A stretch of DNA of 64,000 nt from Gordonibacter sp. Marseille-P4307 (GTDB taxonomy: Bacteria > Actinomycetota > Coriobacteriia > Coriobacteriales > Eggerthellaceae): assembly GCF_900604965.1 (NCBI RefSeq), contig NZ_UWPD01000001.1, positions 1,008,642 through 1,072,641 of the forward strand, given 5' to 3'. Shown here piece by piece: positions 30,292 to 38,393 of the stretch (position 1 is its first letter; every line of letters starts with the position of its first letter). The notes beneath the pieces are model-generated. The model was not told where the DNA came from. It saw only the letters and a program-made list of their open reading frames with translations, and did not search any database. The position numbers and the translations under genes are program-made.

Positions 30292-32136
30292 ATGTCGGAC
30301 AACGGACAGGAACAGATGAACGGCTGCTCCCGTCGCGACTTTCTGGGTATGGCGTTTGCGGCAACCGCCGGTGCGGTGGCGGCCAATGCGACGCCCCTGA
30401 ACGCGTTCGCGGTCGAACGGGGGTTCATCGGCGATTGGTCGGCTGACGGCTCTCGTGCCGTTGCCGTCCCCGACAGCGCTCAGGGAAACGGATCGGGTGG
30501 AGGGGATGCAACGTACCGCGATCATTTCGCCGCTGCGTTTCCGGCAAACGACGCAACTCCCATCGCACCGCGTCCCGTACCTGCAGCATGGGATTACGAG
30601 TGCGATGTTGTGGTGGTGGGAGCGGGCGGCGGCGGCCTGAACGCGGCGGCCCGTTCGGCCGAGCTGGGCGCGCAGACCATCTGCGTGGAGTCGGCCGGGC
30701 TGCAGGGGGGAAACGCCCAGTCTGCCGGCATGTGCGCGATCTTGGGTGGATCCCGTTTGCAGGAAGAGCGGCGCTTCGCGCTGCCCTCGTATCCGTTCGA
30801 CGCTCAGAAGATGACCGACTGGGCGATGGACGAGTATCACTTTGCGGCCGATCCGCTGCTCATCCACCGCATCGCCGAAGGCGGGGGCAAGTGCATCGAT
30901 TGGATGGCCGACTGCGGCGTTCAATGGCGGTTGGGCGAGATTCCGGTGTATGTGGCTCCGAAGAACTCGACGCTCGATCATCATGTTCTCAAGATGAAGG
31001 ACGCCACCGATGCGATGTTCAGCTACGGGTTGCGCAAAGGGGTCGACTTCCACTTCCAGTGTCCCGCGACGGCCCTTGTCCAAGACGACAGCGGACGCGT
31101 GGTGGGCATCTACGCGAAAGAGGGTTACGAGCGCGAGATCTCCATTCACGCGAGAAAGGCCGTTATTCTTACGGCGGGAGGCTTCTGCAACAACAAGGCG
31201 CTGCTCGATAAGTACATTCCGACGGCTGCCATGGGTTGCGCATCCAGCTATCTTCCTTTGGGGGAGACGGGCGAGTGCTTCCGCATGGGACTGGGCGTTT
31301 TGGCCGACGTGTCCGGTTTCAACAGCTCGGCATCGTTCGATGGCGGTGTGGATTGGGCTTCCGAGGGAGGTCAGTGGGCGCGCTTCCTATACGACGGCAT
31401 GACGCAGCTCTCGCGTCAGCCCTGGCTTACCATCGATCGTGCGGGCAACCGTCTGCGCTATATGGACTCGCGTGTGAAGAAGGACGGGGCGGCGGCCATC
31501 TATGCGCTGGGAGATTTGGCGACGGTGCAGATGACGCCTCCGGGGCACCGTTCGTATATCATATTCGATTCGAAGTTTGAGGATCATCTTGCGGGGTTCG
31601 CCCAAGAGCATTGCCGCAAGCTGATCTCGCCCGACCTCGAACAGATCGAGAAGATTCCCGAGCATTACCGCGACTGGCATCACGGCGTCGAGGACGCTAT
31701 CGAGGCCGATGTTCTGAAGAAGCGCGACACGCTTGAGGAGTTGGAGGCCGACCTGGGCTTTGGCGAGGGGATCCTGGTCGGAGCCGTTGAGAAGTGGAAC
31801 GAATGCTGCCGTAAGGGCAAAGACGACTTCATGTACCCCATGCCCGAGGAATGGCTGCACGAGGTGGCTACTCCGCCGTTTTACGGATGCCGTATCGGAG
31901 GCAATCTGTACGGCACGAAGGCCGGTCTCATGATCAACGATCGCATGCAGGTTGTCAGCACGTCGGGTCGCGTTATTCCCGGCCTGTACGCCGGCTGGCA
32001 TACGGCAGGGGGCGCATGCGGTGAGAACTCGTATGTGGGCGACGTCATTCTGGGTTCGCTTTTGGGCGACGTGAGCCTGGCGTTTTGCGGCGGATACCTG
32101 TGCGGAACGTTCGCCAACGATGCGGAACTCGACTAA
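30292..32136 (+). CDS. Tat-exported FAD-dependent reductase (fumarate reductase/flavocytochrome-like flavoprotein)
   Basis: 614 residues. The N-terminus has the twin-arginine motif SRRDFLGM (residues 13-20) followed by a hydrophobic Ala-rich stretch, so the folded flavoprotein is exported. The FAD-binding DVVVVGAGGGGLNAA starts at about residue 104, with ESAGLQGGNAQSAGM after it. The C-terminal flavin block reads PGLYAGWHTAGGACGEN, where the FrdA/UrdA family commonly has an AGE-x-x-GG-x-xG pattern; the Glu is replaced by Trp-His. This subgroup includes fumarate, urocanate, cardiac glycoside and steroid-type reductases, so the acceptor is an unsaturated organic compound of unknown identity. 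It starts 2 bases after the FMN lipoprotein stop and is followed by a membrane protein. Confidence 0.9.
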   Translation: MSDNGQEQMNGCSRRDFLGMAFAATAGAVAANATPLNAFAVERGFIGDWSADGSRAVAVPDSAQGNGSGGGDATYRDHFAAAFPANDATPIAPRPVPAAWDYECDVVVVGAGGGGLNAAARSAELGAQTICVESAGLQGGNAQSAGMCAILGGSRLQEERRFALPSYPFDAQKMTDWAMDEYHFAADPLLIHRIAEGGGKCIDWMADCGVQWRLGEIPVYVAPKNSTLDHHVLKMKDATDAMFSYGLRKGVDFHFQCPATALVQDDSGRVVGIYAKEGYEREISIHARKAVILTAGGFCNNKALLDKYIPTAAMGCASSYLPLGETGECFRMGLGVLADVSGFNSSASFDGGVDWASEGGQWARFLYDGMTQLSRQPWLTIDRAGNRLRYMDSRVKKDGAAAIYALGDLATVQMTPPGHRSYIIFDSKFEDHLAGFAQEHCRKLISPDLEQIEKIPEHYRDWHHGVEDAIEADVLKKRDTLEELEADLGFGEGILVGAVEKWNECCRKGKDDFMYPMPEEWLHEVATPPFYGCRIGGNLYGTKAGLMINDRMQVVSTSGRVIPGLYAGWHTAGGACGENSYVGDVILGSLLGDVSLAFCGGYLCGTFANDAELD

Positions 32137-32149
32137 GGAGGGGTGATAC

Positions 32150-32878
32150 ATGTTTGCAGCTCTGAAGAAGGGCGTCGCTCCGTTCGGGTCGGTGTTTCTG
32201 GGCGGATTGCTTGTCGCCCTGTTCGCACGCATCGGAGTGTTCGCCCTCGATGCGGCCGGGGCGTTTTCGTACAGCTATCGTGCGGCGACTGCTCCGTATA
32301 TCCAGACGGGTTCGACGCTCGACCAGCTGTGCATGGCGCTTTCAGGTGGAACCTTGATCGGATTCATGGTCGCAAGCGGTCTGGCGATGGCGCTTGCGGT
32401 TGCGACGGTGCTGGTGTTCGCCTACGTGTATCGCGGTGAATCCGGCCGCTGTGCGGCGGGGCCCGCCCTGGTGTGGGGCGCGGTATGCGTGGCGGTGTCG
32501 TTGGTGTGTCTCGGGGTGATCGTGGCCGGCCTGTTCTCGGGCGTTCAGCTGCATCAGATAGCCAGCAAGGGCGGTGTCGAAACGAAGATCGTGCTGCTGA
32601 TGGTTCTGTTATGCGCTGCGACGCTGGTGGCCGCCGCATGCGTCGGGCTCTCCTCGGCCCTTCGCGGCGGTGCGGAGGGCTGGTTCAAGCGCGTGATGCT
32701 GAGGTTTTCTGCATGTGGCGCGCTGGTTTGCGTGGCTACGGCCGGCTCGTTCGGGGCCGTCAACGCCGAGCTCGTCTCGCTTCCGTGGGTATCGGGATGG
32801 ATGCTGTGCGCGATCGCGCTTAACGCCGGGATGATCGCGCTGTTCTCACGCGAAGCCGCTTCCGGGGTTTCTCGATAG
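32150..32878 (+). CDS. Membrane protein of the reductase module, unknown family
   Basis: 242 residues, about six hydrophobic segments (approximately 15-38, 62-92, 102-130, 145-170, 190-210 and 215-238), rich in Ala, Gly and Val. I do not recognise a family. The ATG has AAGGAGGGG eight bases upstream, one of the strongest ribosome sites in the region, and the gene starts 13 bases after the reductase stop and ends 34 bases before a strong terminator. It therefore belongs to the same transcript. A role as a permease for the reductase substrate or as a membrane partner of the chain is plausible but unproven. Confidence 0.7.
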   Translation: MFAALKKGVAPFGSVFLGGLLVALFARIGVFALDAAGAFSYSYRAATAPYIQTGSTLDQLCMALSGGTLIGFMVASGLAMALAVATVLVFAYVYRGESGRCAAGPALVWGAVCVAVSLVCLGVIVAGLFSGVQLHQIASKGGVETKIVLLMVLLCAATLVAAACVGLSSALRGGAEGWFKRVMLRFSACGALVCVATAGSFGAVNAELVSLPWVSGWMLCAIALNAGMIALFSREAASGVSR

Positions 32879-32912
32879 GGGTTCCGAGAAGGGATTTTTG
32901 GTAGGTTGGCCT

Positions 32913-32949
32913 AAACGGCTCCGGCGTCGGTTGCGTCGGGGCCGTTTTT
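32913..32949 (+). terminator. Intrinsic terminator of the reductase module
   Basis: AAACGGCTCCGGCG and CGTCGGGGCCGTTT form a 14-bp stem with two G-U pairs and a seven-base loop; the stem's last Ts continue into TTTTT. It marks the 3' boundary of the five-gene unit. Confidence 0.88.
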
Positions 32950-33323
32950 GTGGTTCTACCCAAGGAAACGATCGGGATTCGAGTCATGTGAGAGCCCTCG
33001 TTTTCTCTGTCGCGCGAAACCCCTTTCCGCGTTCGCTTTTTCCGCGCGGGTGAGATACCCTCGGCGCATCCCTTCGGCAGCTGCCTCGCGTGCCTGGCCG
33101 ATGCCCATCGTTGCAGATGCGGATACGATGGCGCTGGCGTAGGGTGTTTTTAGCCGAAGAGGCCATGCGGTTGCGGGGGACGGATGGATGCGGCGCGCTT
33201 TGTTTTCGGGTTCGGTGAGAAAAACGTGCAGGCGGTGTGGAACGTTGCCGATACGCTCCATTTTCCGCGCAAGCGGAGCATAATCGGATGCGAACAGCGT
33301 TCGTTTTTCGAGGGAGCGTAGGA
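32950..33323. other. Intergenic region before the PQ-loop-like gene
   Basis: About 374 bases. Minus-strand frames cross it but show no domain, ribosome site or low-bias codon use that would support a gene. A CATAAT at about 33279-33284 and the hairpin CCGC-GCAA-GCGG (33268-33279) lie 40-60 bases before the next start. I see nothing else. Confidence 0.5.
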
Positions 33324-33611
33324 ATGGCGGAGGTTCTAGAGGCGCTGATGCTGGTCAGCTTCGGTCTTTCGTGGCCGCTGAACGCATGGAAGGGATACAA
33401 AGCCGCAACTGCTGCGGGAAGCAGTTGGCAGTTCATCGGCCTTATCACGTTCGGATATCTGGCAGGTATTGCGGCGAAGTTCGTATCGGGGCAGGTTACC
33501 TGGGTGCTTGCGGTGTATGTCGTCAATCTTGTGGCACTTGGTGCGAACTGGGCCGTGTACTTCCGCAACCGCCGTCTGGATGCTCGGCGCGAGACGGTCT
33601 CGGCAACCTAG
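33324..33611 (+). CDS. Small PQ-loop/SemiSWEET-like membrane protein
   Basis: 95 residues with three hydrophobic helices (about 3-18, 33-52, 58-80) ending in the basic FRNRRLDARR. The first helix contains FGLSWPLNAWKGYKA and the second a Gly-rich GLITFGYLAGIAAKF, which resembles the small PQ-loop-type proteins of Clostridia and Coriobacteriia (about 90 residues, three helices). Such half-transporters dimerise and move small solutes, but the substrate here is unknown. The ATG at 33324 is preceded by GGGAGCGTAGGA. Its TAG stop overlaps the TAG of nrdG on the opposite strand in the palindrome CTAG. Confidence 0.75.
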   Translation: MAEVLEALMLVSFGLSWPLNAWKGYKAATAAGSSWQFIGLITFGYLAGIAAKFVSGQVTWVLAVYVVNLVALGANWAVYFRNRRLDARRETVSAT

Positions 33612-34162
33612 TCCATGGTGTGGGTCGAGTAGACCTTCAGGTCTTGCCATAGCCGCACGCTCCCCGCTGCGCGCGTGGCGGGGACGTCGATGATGCGTTG
33701 GTTTTCGGATCCCCTGAACCGCAGGGTGATGTTCTTCGATTCCTCGACGAAAGGGCCGTCTACTAGAACGTCGATGCGTTCGAGGATGCGGTCGGTAAAG
33801 GGAGTATGGCGCTCGCTTTCCGGGTCGGTAAGATCCTCGTAGAGATCCCCCGTATAGATCCAAATGGTCTTCGTGCTTCCATAGCGGCTTCGCACTGCTT
33901 CGACAAGTTCGAGCACGTCCTGTTGGTTGCGCGGCTCCATGGGCTCTCCGCCCAGGACGGTGAGGCCTTCGACGTAAGAAGGCCCCAAGCTTTCGACGAC
34001 GCGCTCCATTACCTTTGCGTCGAACCGGTCTCCGTAGTCGAACGACCAGGTTTCGCGCTGGAAGCAGTGCTTGCAGCGATGTGTGCATCCCGAAACGAAC
34101 ACCGAGGTGCGGACGCCCTCGCCGTTGGCGATATCGAAGAACTTTATGTTTCCGTATTTCAT
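33608..34162 (-). CDS. nrdG: Anaerobic ribonucleotide reductase activating protein (radical SAM)
   Basis: 184 residues. The radical SAM cluster motif is C26-X3-C30-X2-C33 (CTHRCKHC), followed by TVLGGEPMEP, the SAM-contacting GGEP. NrdG uses SAM to generate the glycyl radical on NrdD. It lies 64 bases downstream of nrdD on the same strand; GGGTGA stands upstream of the ATG. At its 3' end the stop codon is shared with the converging PQ-loop-like gene. Length and motif spacing fit class III NrdG, not pyruvate formate-lyase activase, which is longer. Confidence 0.94.
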   Translation of the reverse strand: MKYGNIKFFDIANGEGVRTSVFVSGCTHRCKHCFQRETWSFDYGDRFDAKVMERVVESLGPSYVEGLTVLGGEPMEPRNQQDVLELVEAVRSRYGSTKTIWIYTGDLYEDLTDPESERHTPFTDRILERIDVLVDGPFVEESKNITLRFRGSENQRIIDVPATRAAGSVRLWQDLKVYSTHTMD

Positions 34163-34226
34163 GAGATCACCCGGCCTTCAAGGGCGGCGCGTGAGCGAGG
34201 CGGCAGCCGCGTTTCAGAATCTGGAA

Positions 34227-36401
34227 CTACAGATGCAGAACGCGGTCTTTGATCTCGGCCGTGCGACCCTGGTTCCAGAACTGGGTGCCGATGTATCCGC
34301 AGGTTCGACGTGCGACGTTCAGCTTGTCCTGGTCGCGGTTGCCGCAGTGCGGGCACTCCCACACCAACTTGCCGTCCTCTTCGATAATCATGATCTCGCC
34401 GTCGTATCCGCATTCCTGGCAATAGTCGGACTTCGTGTTGAGCTCGGCGTACATGATGTGGTCGTAGATGAACTGCATGGTTGCGATGACGGCCTTCAGG
34501 TTGTCCTGCATGTCGGGCACCTCGACGTAGCTGATGGCTCCGCCGGGGGACAGCGGCTGGAATTGGCTTTCGAAAGCCAGCTTGTCGAAGGCGTCGATGT
34601 TTTCGGCTACATGCACATGGTAGCTGTTGGTGATGTAGCCGCGATCGGACACGCCCTTGACGATGCCGAAGCGGCGCTGCAGCGCTTTGGCGAACTTGTA
34701 GGTGGTGGACTCGAGCGGGGTGCCGTAGATGGAGAAGTCGATGTTGTGCTCGGCCTTCCACTGGGCGCACTTGTCGTTCATATGCTGCATGATCTGCAAC
34801 GCGAGCGGCGTAGTTTCGGGATCGGTGTGGCTGCGCCCGGTGAGGGCGAAGACGCATTCGTGCAAGCCGGCGTATCCCAGGCTGATGGTCGAGTAGCCTC
34901 CGTACAGCAAACTGTCGATGACCTCGCCCTTTTTCAGGCGCGCAAGCGCTCCGTGCTGCCACAGGATGGGCGCCGCGTCGGACAGCGTTCCCTTCAGGCG
35001 GTTGTGGCGCGCCATGAGGGCCCGATGGCACAGTTCAAGCCGCTCGTCGAATATGGTCCAGAACCTATCGAGATCCCCTTCGGCGGACAGAGCGACGTCG
35101 GGTAGGTTGATGGTGACGACTCCCTGGTTGAAGCGGCCGTAATACTTCGGCTGTCCGTTTTCGTCCACGTAGGGGGTAAGGAAGCTGCGGCATCCCATGG
35201 GGGTGTAGCAGTGGCCGTTGCCGTCCTTGTCGATTTTGGAGCGTTTCATGATCTTTTCGGACACGTAGTCGGGAACCAGGCGCTTGGCGGTGCACTTGGC
35301 TGCGAGCTGCGTGAGGTAGAAGTACGGCGAGCCCTCGGCGATGTTGTCCTCTTCCAGCACGTAGACCAGCTTGGGAAACGCCGGCGTGATCCAGACGCCC
35401 TCTTCGTTCTTCACGCCTTGGTAGCGCTGGCGCAGGGTCTCTTCGATGATCATGGACAGGTCGTGCTTCTCGGCTTCGCTGCGCGCTTCGTTCAGGTACA
35501 TGAACACGGTTACGAACGGAGCCTGGCCGTTCGTGGTCATGAGGGTGACTACCTGGTATTGGATGGTCTGCACGCCGCGGCGGATTTCGTCGCGCAGGCG
35601 TCCTTCGACGACTTCGTCGATGCGGTCGGATGCGGCTTCCAGACCGAGGCTGTTGATCTCGTCGATGACTTCGCGGCGGATGCGACGGCGGCTGACGTCG
35701 ACGAACGGCGCGAGGTGGGACAGCGAGATGGACTGTCCGCCGTACTGGCTGGATGCGACTTGCGCGATGATCTGCGTGGCGATGTTGCAGGCGGTCGAGA
35801 AGCTGTGGGGCTTTTCGATGAGGGTGCCCGAGATGACGGTGCCGTTTTGAAGCATATCCTCGAGGTTCACCAGGTCGCAGTTGTGCATGTGCTGGGCGAA
35901 GTAATCAGAGTCGTGGAAGTGGATGATGCCCTCTTTGTGCGCCTCGACCACATCGGGTGGCAGCAGCTTGCGCATCGCGAGGTCTTTGGAGACCTCTCCG
36001 GCCATGTAGTCGCGTTGCACGGAGTTGACCGTGGGGTTCTTGTTGGAGTTTTCCTGCTTGACCTCTTCGTTGTTGCATTCGATGAGGGCGAGGATCTGAT
36101 CGTCGGTGGTGTTCTTGTGCCGCTTCTGGTTTTGCAGATAGCGGTAGATGATGTACTTGCGGGCGACCTCATAGCAGTCCAAGCGCATGATCTCGTCTTC
36201 CACCATGTCCTGGATCTCTTCGACCGACACGGTGTGGCCCGATGCCTCGCACAGGTCCGCCACGTTGGCGGCGGCGTACATGACTTGGCGCTCGGTCAGG
36301 CGCTGGTTTTCCTTGACCTCTTTGTTCGCAGCCGCGATCGCGTTGGCGATCTTGGTGACGTCGAAGGGGACTTCGGATCCGTTGCGCTTGATGATCTTCA
36401 T
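34227..36401 (-). CDS. nrdD: Anaerobic (class III) ribonucleoside-triphosphate reductase
   Basis: 724 residues. An N-terminal ATP-cone (residues 1-95, starting KIIKRNGSEVPFDVTKI) provides allosteric control. The ten-stranded barrel follows, and near the C-terminus two Cys pairs (CQECGYDGE and CPHCGN) bind the structural zinc. The glycyl radical loop is RTCGYIG with Gly702, followed by NQGR. It reduces NTPs to dNTPs without oxygen, using formate as reductant in the well-studied enzymes. The ATG has AGAGGT upstream. Expression is probably repressed by NrdR through the box about 140 bases upstream. The enzyme indicates anaerobic growth. Confidence 0.97.
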   Translation of the reverse strand: MKIIKRNGSEVPFDVTKIANAIAAANKEVKENQRLTERQVMYAAANVADLCEASGHTVSVEEIQDMVEDEIMRLDCYEVARKYIIYRYLQNQKRHKNTTDDQILALIECNNEEVKQENSNKNPTVNSVQRDYMAGEVSKDLAMRKLLPPDVVEAHKEGIIHFHDSDYFAQHMHNCDLVNLEDMLQNGTVISGTLIEKPHSFSTACNIATQIIAQVASSQYGGQSISLSHLAPFVDVSRRRIRREVIDEINSLGLEAASDRIDEVVEGRLRDEIRRGVQTIQYQVVTLMTTNGQAPFVTVFMYLNEARSEAEKHDLSMIIEETLRQRYQGVKNEEGVWITPAFPKLVYVLEEDNIAEGSPYFYLTQLAAKCTAKRLVPDYVSEKIMKRSKIDKDGNGHCYTPMGCRSFLTPYVDENGQPKYYGRFNQGVVTINLPDVALSAEGDLDRFWTIFDERLELCHRALMARHNRLKGTLSDAAPILWQHGALARLKKGEVIDSLLYGGYSTISLGYAGLHECVFALTGRSHTDPETTPLALQIMQHMNDKCAQWKAEHNIDFSIYGTPLESTTYKFAKALQRRFGIVKGVSDRGYITNSYHVHVAENIDAFDKLAFESQFQPLSPGGAISYVEVPDMQDNLKAVIATMQFIYDHIMYAELNTKSDYCQECGYDGEIMIIEEDGKLVWECPHCGNRDQDKLNVARRTCGYIGTQFWNQGRTAEIKDRVLHL

Positions 36402-36499
36402 GGACGGGACCTCTTTTCCGAGTGGTTGGGCAACGCGGTCGCAGATGCGATGCGCGATGGGCGGGGGTATGTTTGGGTAGGTTGCAAATCGATGCGGCT

Positions 36500-36529
36500 A
36501 TCATACGTCAAACGGATCCAGGATGTAAG
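36500..36529 (-). promoter_or_regulatory. Candidate nrdDG promoter
   Basis: On the minus strand CTTACA, an 18-base spacer and TATGAT. The -35 falls inside the left arm of the 48-bp palindrome, so NrdR binding at its centre would lie directly upstream of RNA polymerase. A weaker fit than the best promoters of this window. Confidence 0.45.
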
Positions 36530-36569
36530 CCCCGTGGACACAATATATTGTGTCCACGGGGCTTACATC
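36522..36569. promoter_or_regulatory. 48-bp perfect palindrome containing an NrdR box
   Basis: Two 24-base arms are exact reverse complements with no spacer. The centre, ACACAATATATTGTGT (36538-36553), matches the 16-bp NrdR-box consensus at every defined position. NrdR normally binds two boxes about one and a half turns apart; here a single box is extended symmetrically by 16 GC-richer bases on each side. It lies 121 bases upstream of nrdD and 285 bases upstream of the divergent purine permease. Confidence 0.88.
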
Positions 36570-36853
36570 TATCAATAAGTAGTGTTATTCCAGTTCGTAG
36601 AGGGGTAAAGGCATTGTCAACGCTTCGGTAGCGTTTCGCTTGCCGGTGCGACTGGGGGCGTATGCCAACGAGGGGGTTTCGCTCGCATGCGCTGCGACGA
36701 CCTGCGCACCTCTTGAAAGGGCGGGATTGCAAGAGGTTTGCACGTGGCTTTTCGGTGTAAAATCTCACCGTGGTTTTCATCGCAGGGAGGGCGCGCGGCA
36801 TACGTTGTGCCGGCAGTTCGTTTGCGCTCTCGGTTGGGAAGGAGAAAAAGGGA
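36570..36853. other. Leader region of the purine permease
   Basis: 284 bases without a gene. It contains a small hairpin AACGCT-TCGGT-AGCGTT at 36619-36635. I searched by eye for a purine riboswitch (the conserved loop and PRPP-type motifs) and found none. A TAAAAT at about 36759-36764 could be a -10 but its -35 partner is poor. Confidence 0.45.
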
Positions 36854-38176
36854 GTGGATCAGTTCTTCAAGATTTCCGAAAGGAAGAGCACGGTTGGAAA
36901 CGAGGTCATCGGTGGTTTGACTACGTTTCTGGCCATGGCTTACATCATTGCGGTCAACCCGCTGATGATGAGCATCGCAGGCATCCCGTTCGATGCCGCT
37001 CTTACGTCGACGTGCTTCGGCGCGGCCATCATGACCATCGCCATGGGCATCTTCGCCAACCGTCCGCTGGCGCTTGCCTCGGGCATGGGCATCAACGCGA
37101 TCGTCGCTTACAGCCTGTGCGGCGCGACTGCGCTGGGCGTCGATTGGCGTGTTGCGATGGCGGTCATCTTCCTGGAAGGCGTGCTCATCCTCGTGCTGGT
37201 TCTGTGCGGGCTTCGCAAGGCCATCATGGACGCCATTCCCGTCAACGTGCGGCGCGCGATCGGCATCGGCATCGGTCTGTTCGTGGCGTTCATCGGTCTC
37301 AAGGGCGGCGGCATCATCGTCGGCAACGAGGCCACTATTCTCACGCTGGGCGATCTGACCAGCGCTCAGTGCATCGTGGCGTTGGTGGCTATCGCGCTCG
37401 CCGTTGTGCTTGAAACCCTGAAGGTGAAAGGCACGCTGCTTATCTCCATCGTCGCGGCCACCATCGTGGGCATCCCCCTGGGCGTGACGGTTATGCCCAC
37501 CACCATGAATTTCGGTTTGGACTTTTCCGCGTTCGCAGCGCCCTTCCAGATCGATCCGCAGTCCAATACCGTGGCCATCCTGCAGGTCGTGACGACTCCG
37601 GCCTTACTCATGTTCGTCTTCTCGCTTCTCATGAGCGATTTCTTCGACACTATGGGTACGGTTATGGGTGTGGCCGATCGCGCCGACTTCGTTGACAAGG
37701 ACGGCAACATCGAGGATATCCAGCCCATCCTCATGGTCGACTCGGCTGCCGCGGTGCTGGGCGGTTTCTTCGGCGCGAGCTCCATCACCACCTATGCCGA
37801 GAGCACCGCGGGCGCGGTCGCGGGCGCGCGTACGGGTCTGTCCAACGTCATCATCGGCGTCCTGTTCGCCGTGTTCGCCTTCTTCGCGCCGGTGATCGGC
37901 ATGGTTTCGGCTCCCGCGACCTGCGGCGCGCTTGTGGTTGTGGGCTATCTGATGATGACGGGCGTGGGCGAGATCGACTGGACCTCCATGGATTCGGCGT
38001 TCCCCGCGTTCATCACCATCATGGGTATTCCGCTGACCTACTCCATCACCGACGGCATCGGGTTCGGTTTTGTGTCCTACGTGGTTATCAAGGTTGCCCA
38101 GGGCAAGATCGGCGAGATCAAGCCGCTTATGTGGGTTGCAACGGTAGCGTTTTTCCTCATGTTCATATTCGCGTAG
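36854..38176 (+). CDS. NCS2 (AzgA/PbuG-like) guanine/hypoxanthine permease
   Basis: 440 residues with 12 or more hydrophobic segments. The AzgA-type signatures are seen: EVIGGLTTFLAMAYII at the N-terminus, LALASGMGINAIVAY at about 75-90, the carboxylate-bearing FSLLMSDFFDTMGTVMGVA at about 257-275, and SSITTYAESTAGAVAG at about 310. The start is the GTG at 36854, with AAGGAG nine bases upstream; the longer frame from 36770 runs through the leader. It imports purine bases by proton symport, a salvage supply that suits its position beside dNTP synthesis. Uracil or xanthine transport is less likely from these motifs. Confidence 0.9.
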   Translation: MDQFFKISERKSTVGNEVIGGLTTFLAMAYIIAVNPLMMSIAGIPFDAALTSTCFGAAIMTIAMGIFANRPLALASGMGINAIVAYSLCGATALGVDWRVAMAVIFLEGVLILVLVLCGLRKAIMDAIPVNVRRAIGIGIGLFVAFIGLKGGGIIVGNEATILTLGDLTSAQCIVALVAIALAVVLETLKVKGTLLISIVAATIVGIPLGVTVMPTTMNFGLDFSAFAAPFQIDPQSNTVAILQVVTTPALLMFVFSLLMSDFFDTMGTVMGVADRADFVDKDGNIEDIQPILMVDSAAAVLGGFFGASSITTYAESTAGAVAGARTGLSNVIIGVLFAVFAFFAPVIGMVSAPATCGALVVVGYLMMTGVGEIDWTSMDSAFPAFITIMGIPLTYSITDGIGFGFVSYVVIKVAQGKIGEIKPLMWVATVAFFLMFIFA

Positions 38177-38215
38177 GAATCGCGTACGCCGCTTTCCTTC
38201 GTTTCTGGATATCGA

Positions 38216-38248
38216 GCCGAGCGCCCCATGGATCATGGGGCGCTCGGC
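38216..38248. repeat. 15-bp perfect inverted repeat after the permease gene
   Basis: GCCGAGCGCCCCATG and CATGGGGCGCTCGGC with a three-base loop. No T-run follows on either strand, so it is not a standard intrinsic terminator, though it may stabilise the 3' end of the permease mRNA or stop polymerase with Rho. Confidence 0.6.
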
Positions 38249-38393
38249 ATGTATGGGGCACCCTCAAATGCGATGAGCGCGCGTGAGGTTTCGCGTATTG
38301 TGTAAAAGAACGCGATCAACAATGACGTAGGCGGAAACCCGGCGGGCGCAACGTTCGTTGGGCTTGGTGAGTGCGGAGGGCTAGGTGCTCGGA

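Noticed and set aside
32956-33568. Minus-strand frames upstream of nrdG
   Set aside because: Arg/Ala-rich translations without motifs, overlapping the better-supported PQ-loop-like gene.
36570-36853. Possible purine or PRPP riboswitch before the purine permease
   Set aside because: None of the conserved loop sequences of known purine-related riboswitches could be found by eye.
38216-38248. Hairpin after the purine permease as an intrinsic terminator
   Set aside because: The stem is excellent but no T-run follows on either strand, so it is listed only as an inverted repeat.
38249-38393. Possible c-di-GMP riboswitch ahead of the VWA remnant
   Set aside because: The region has some GC-rich pairing but lacks the conserved aptamer core of either known class.
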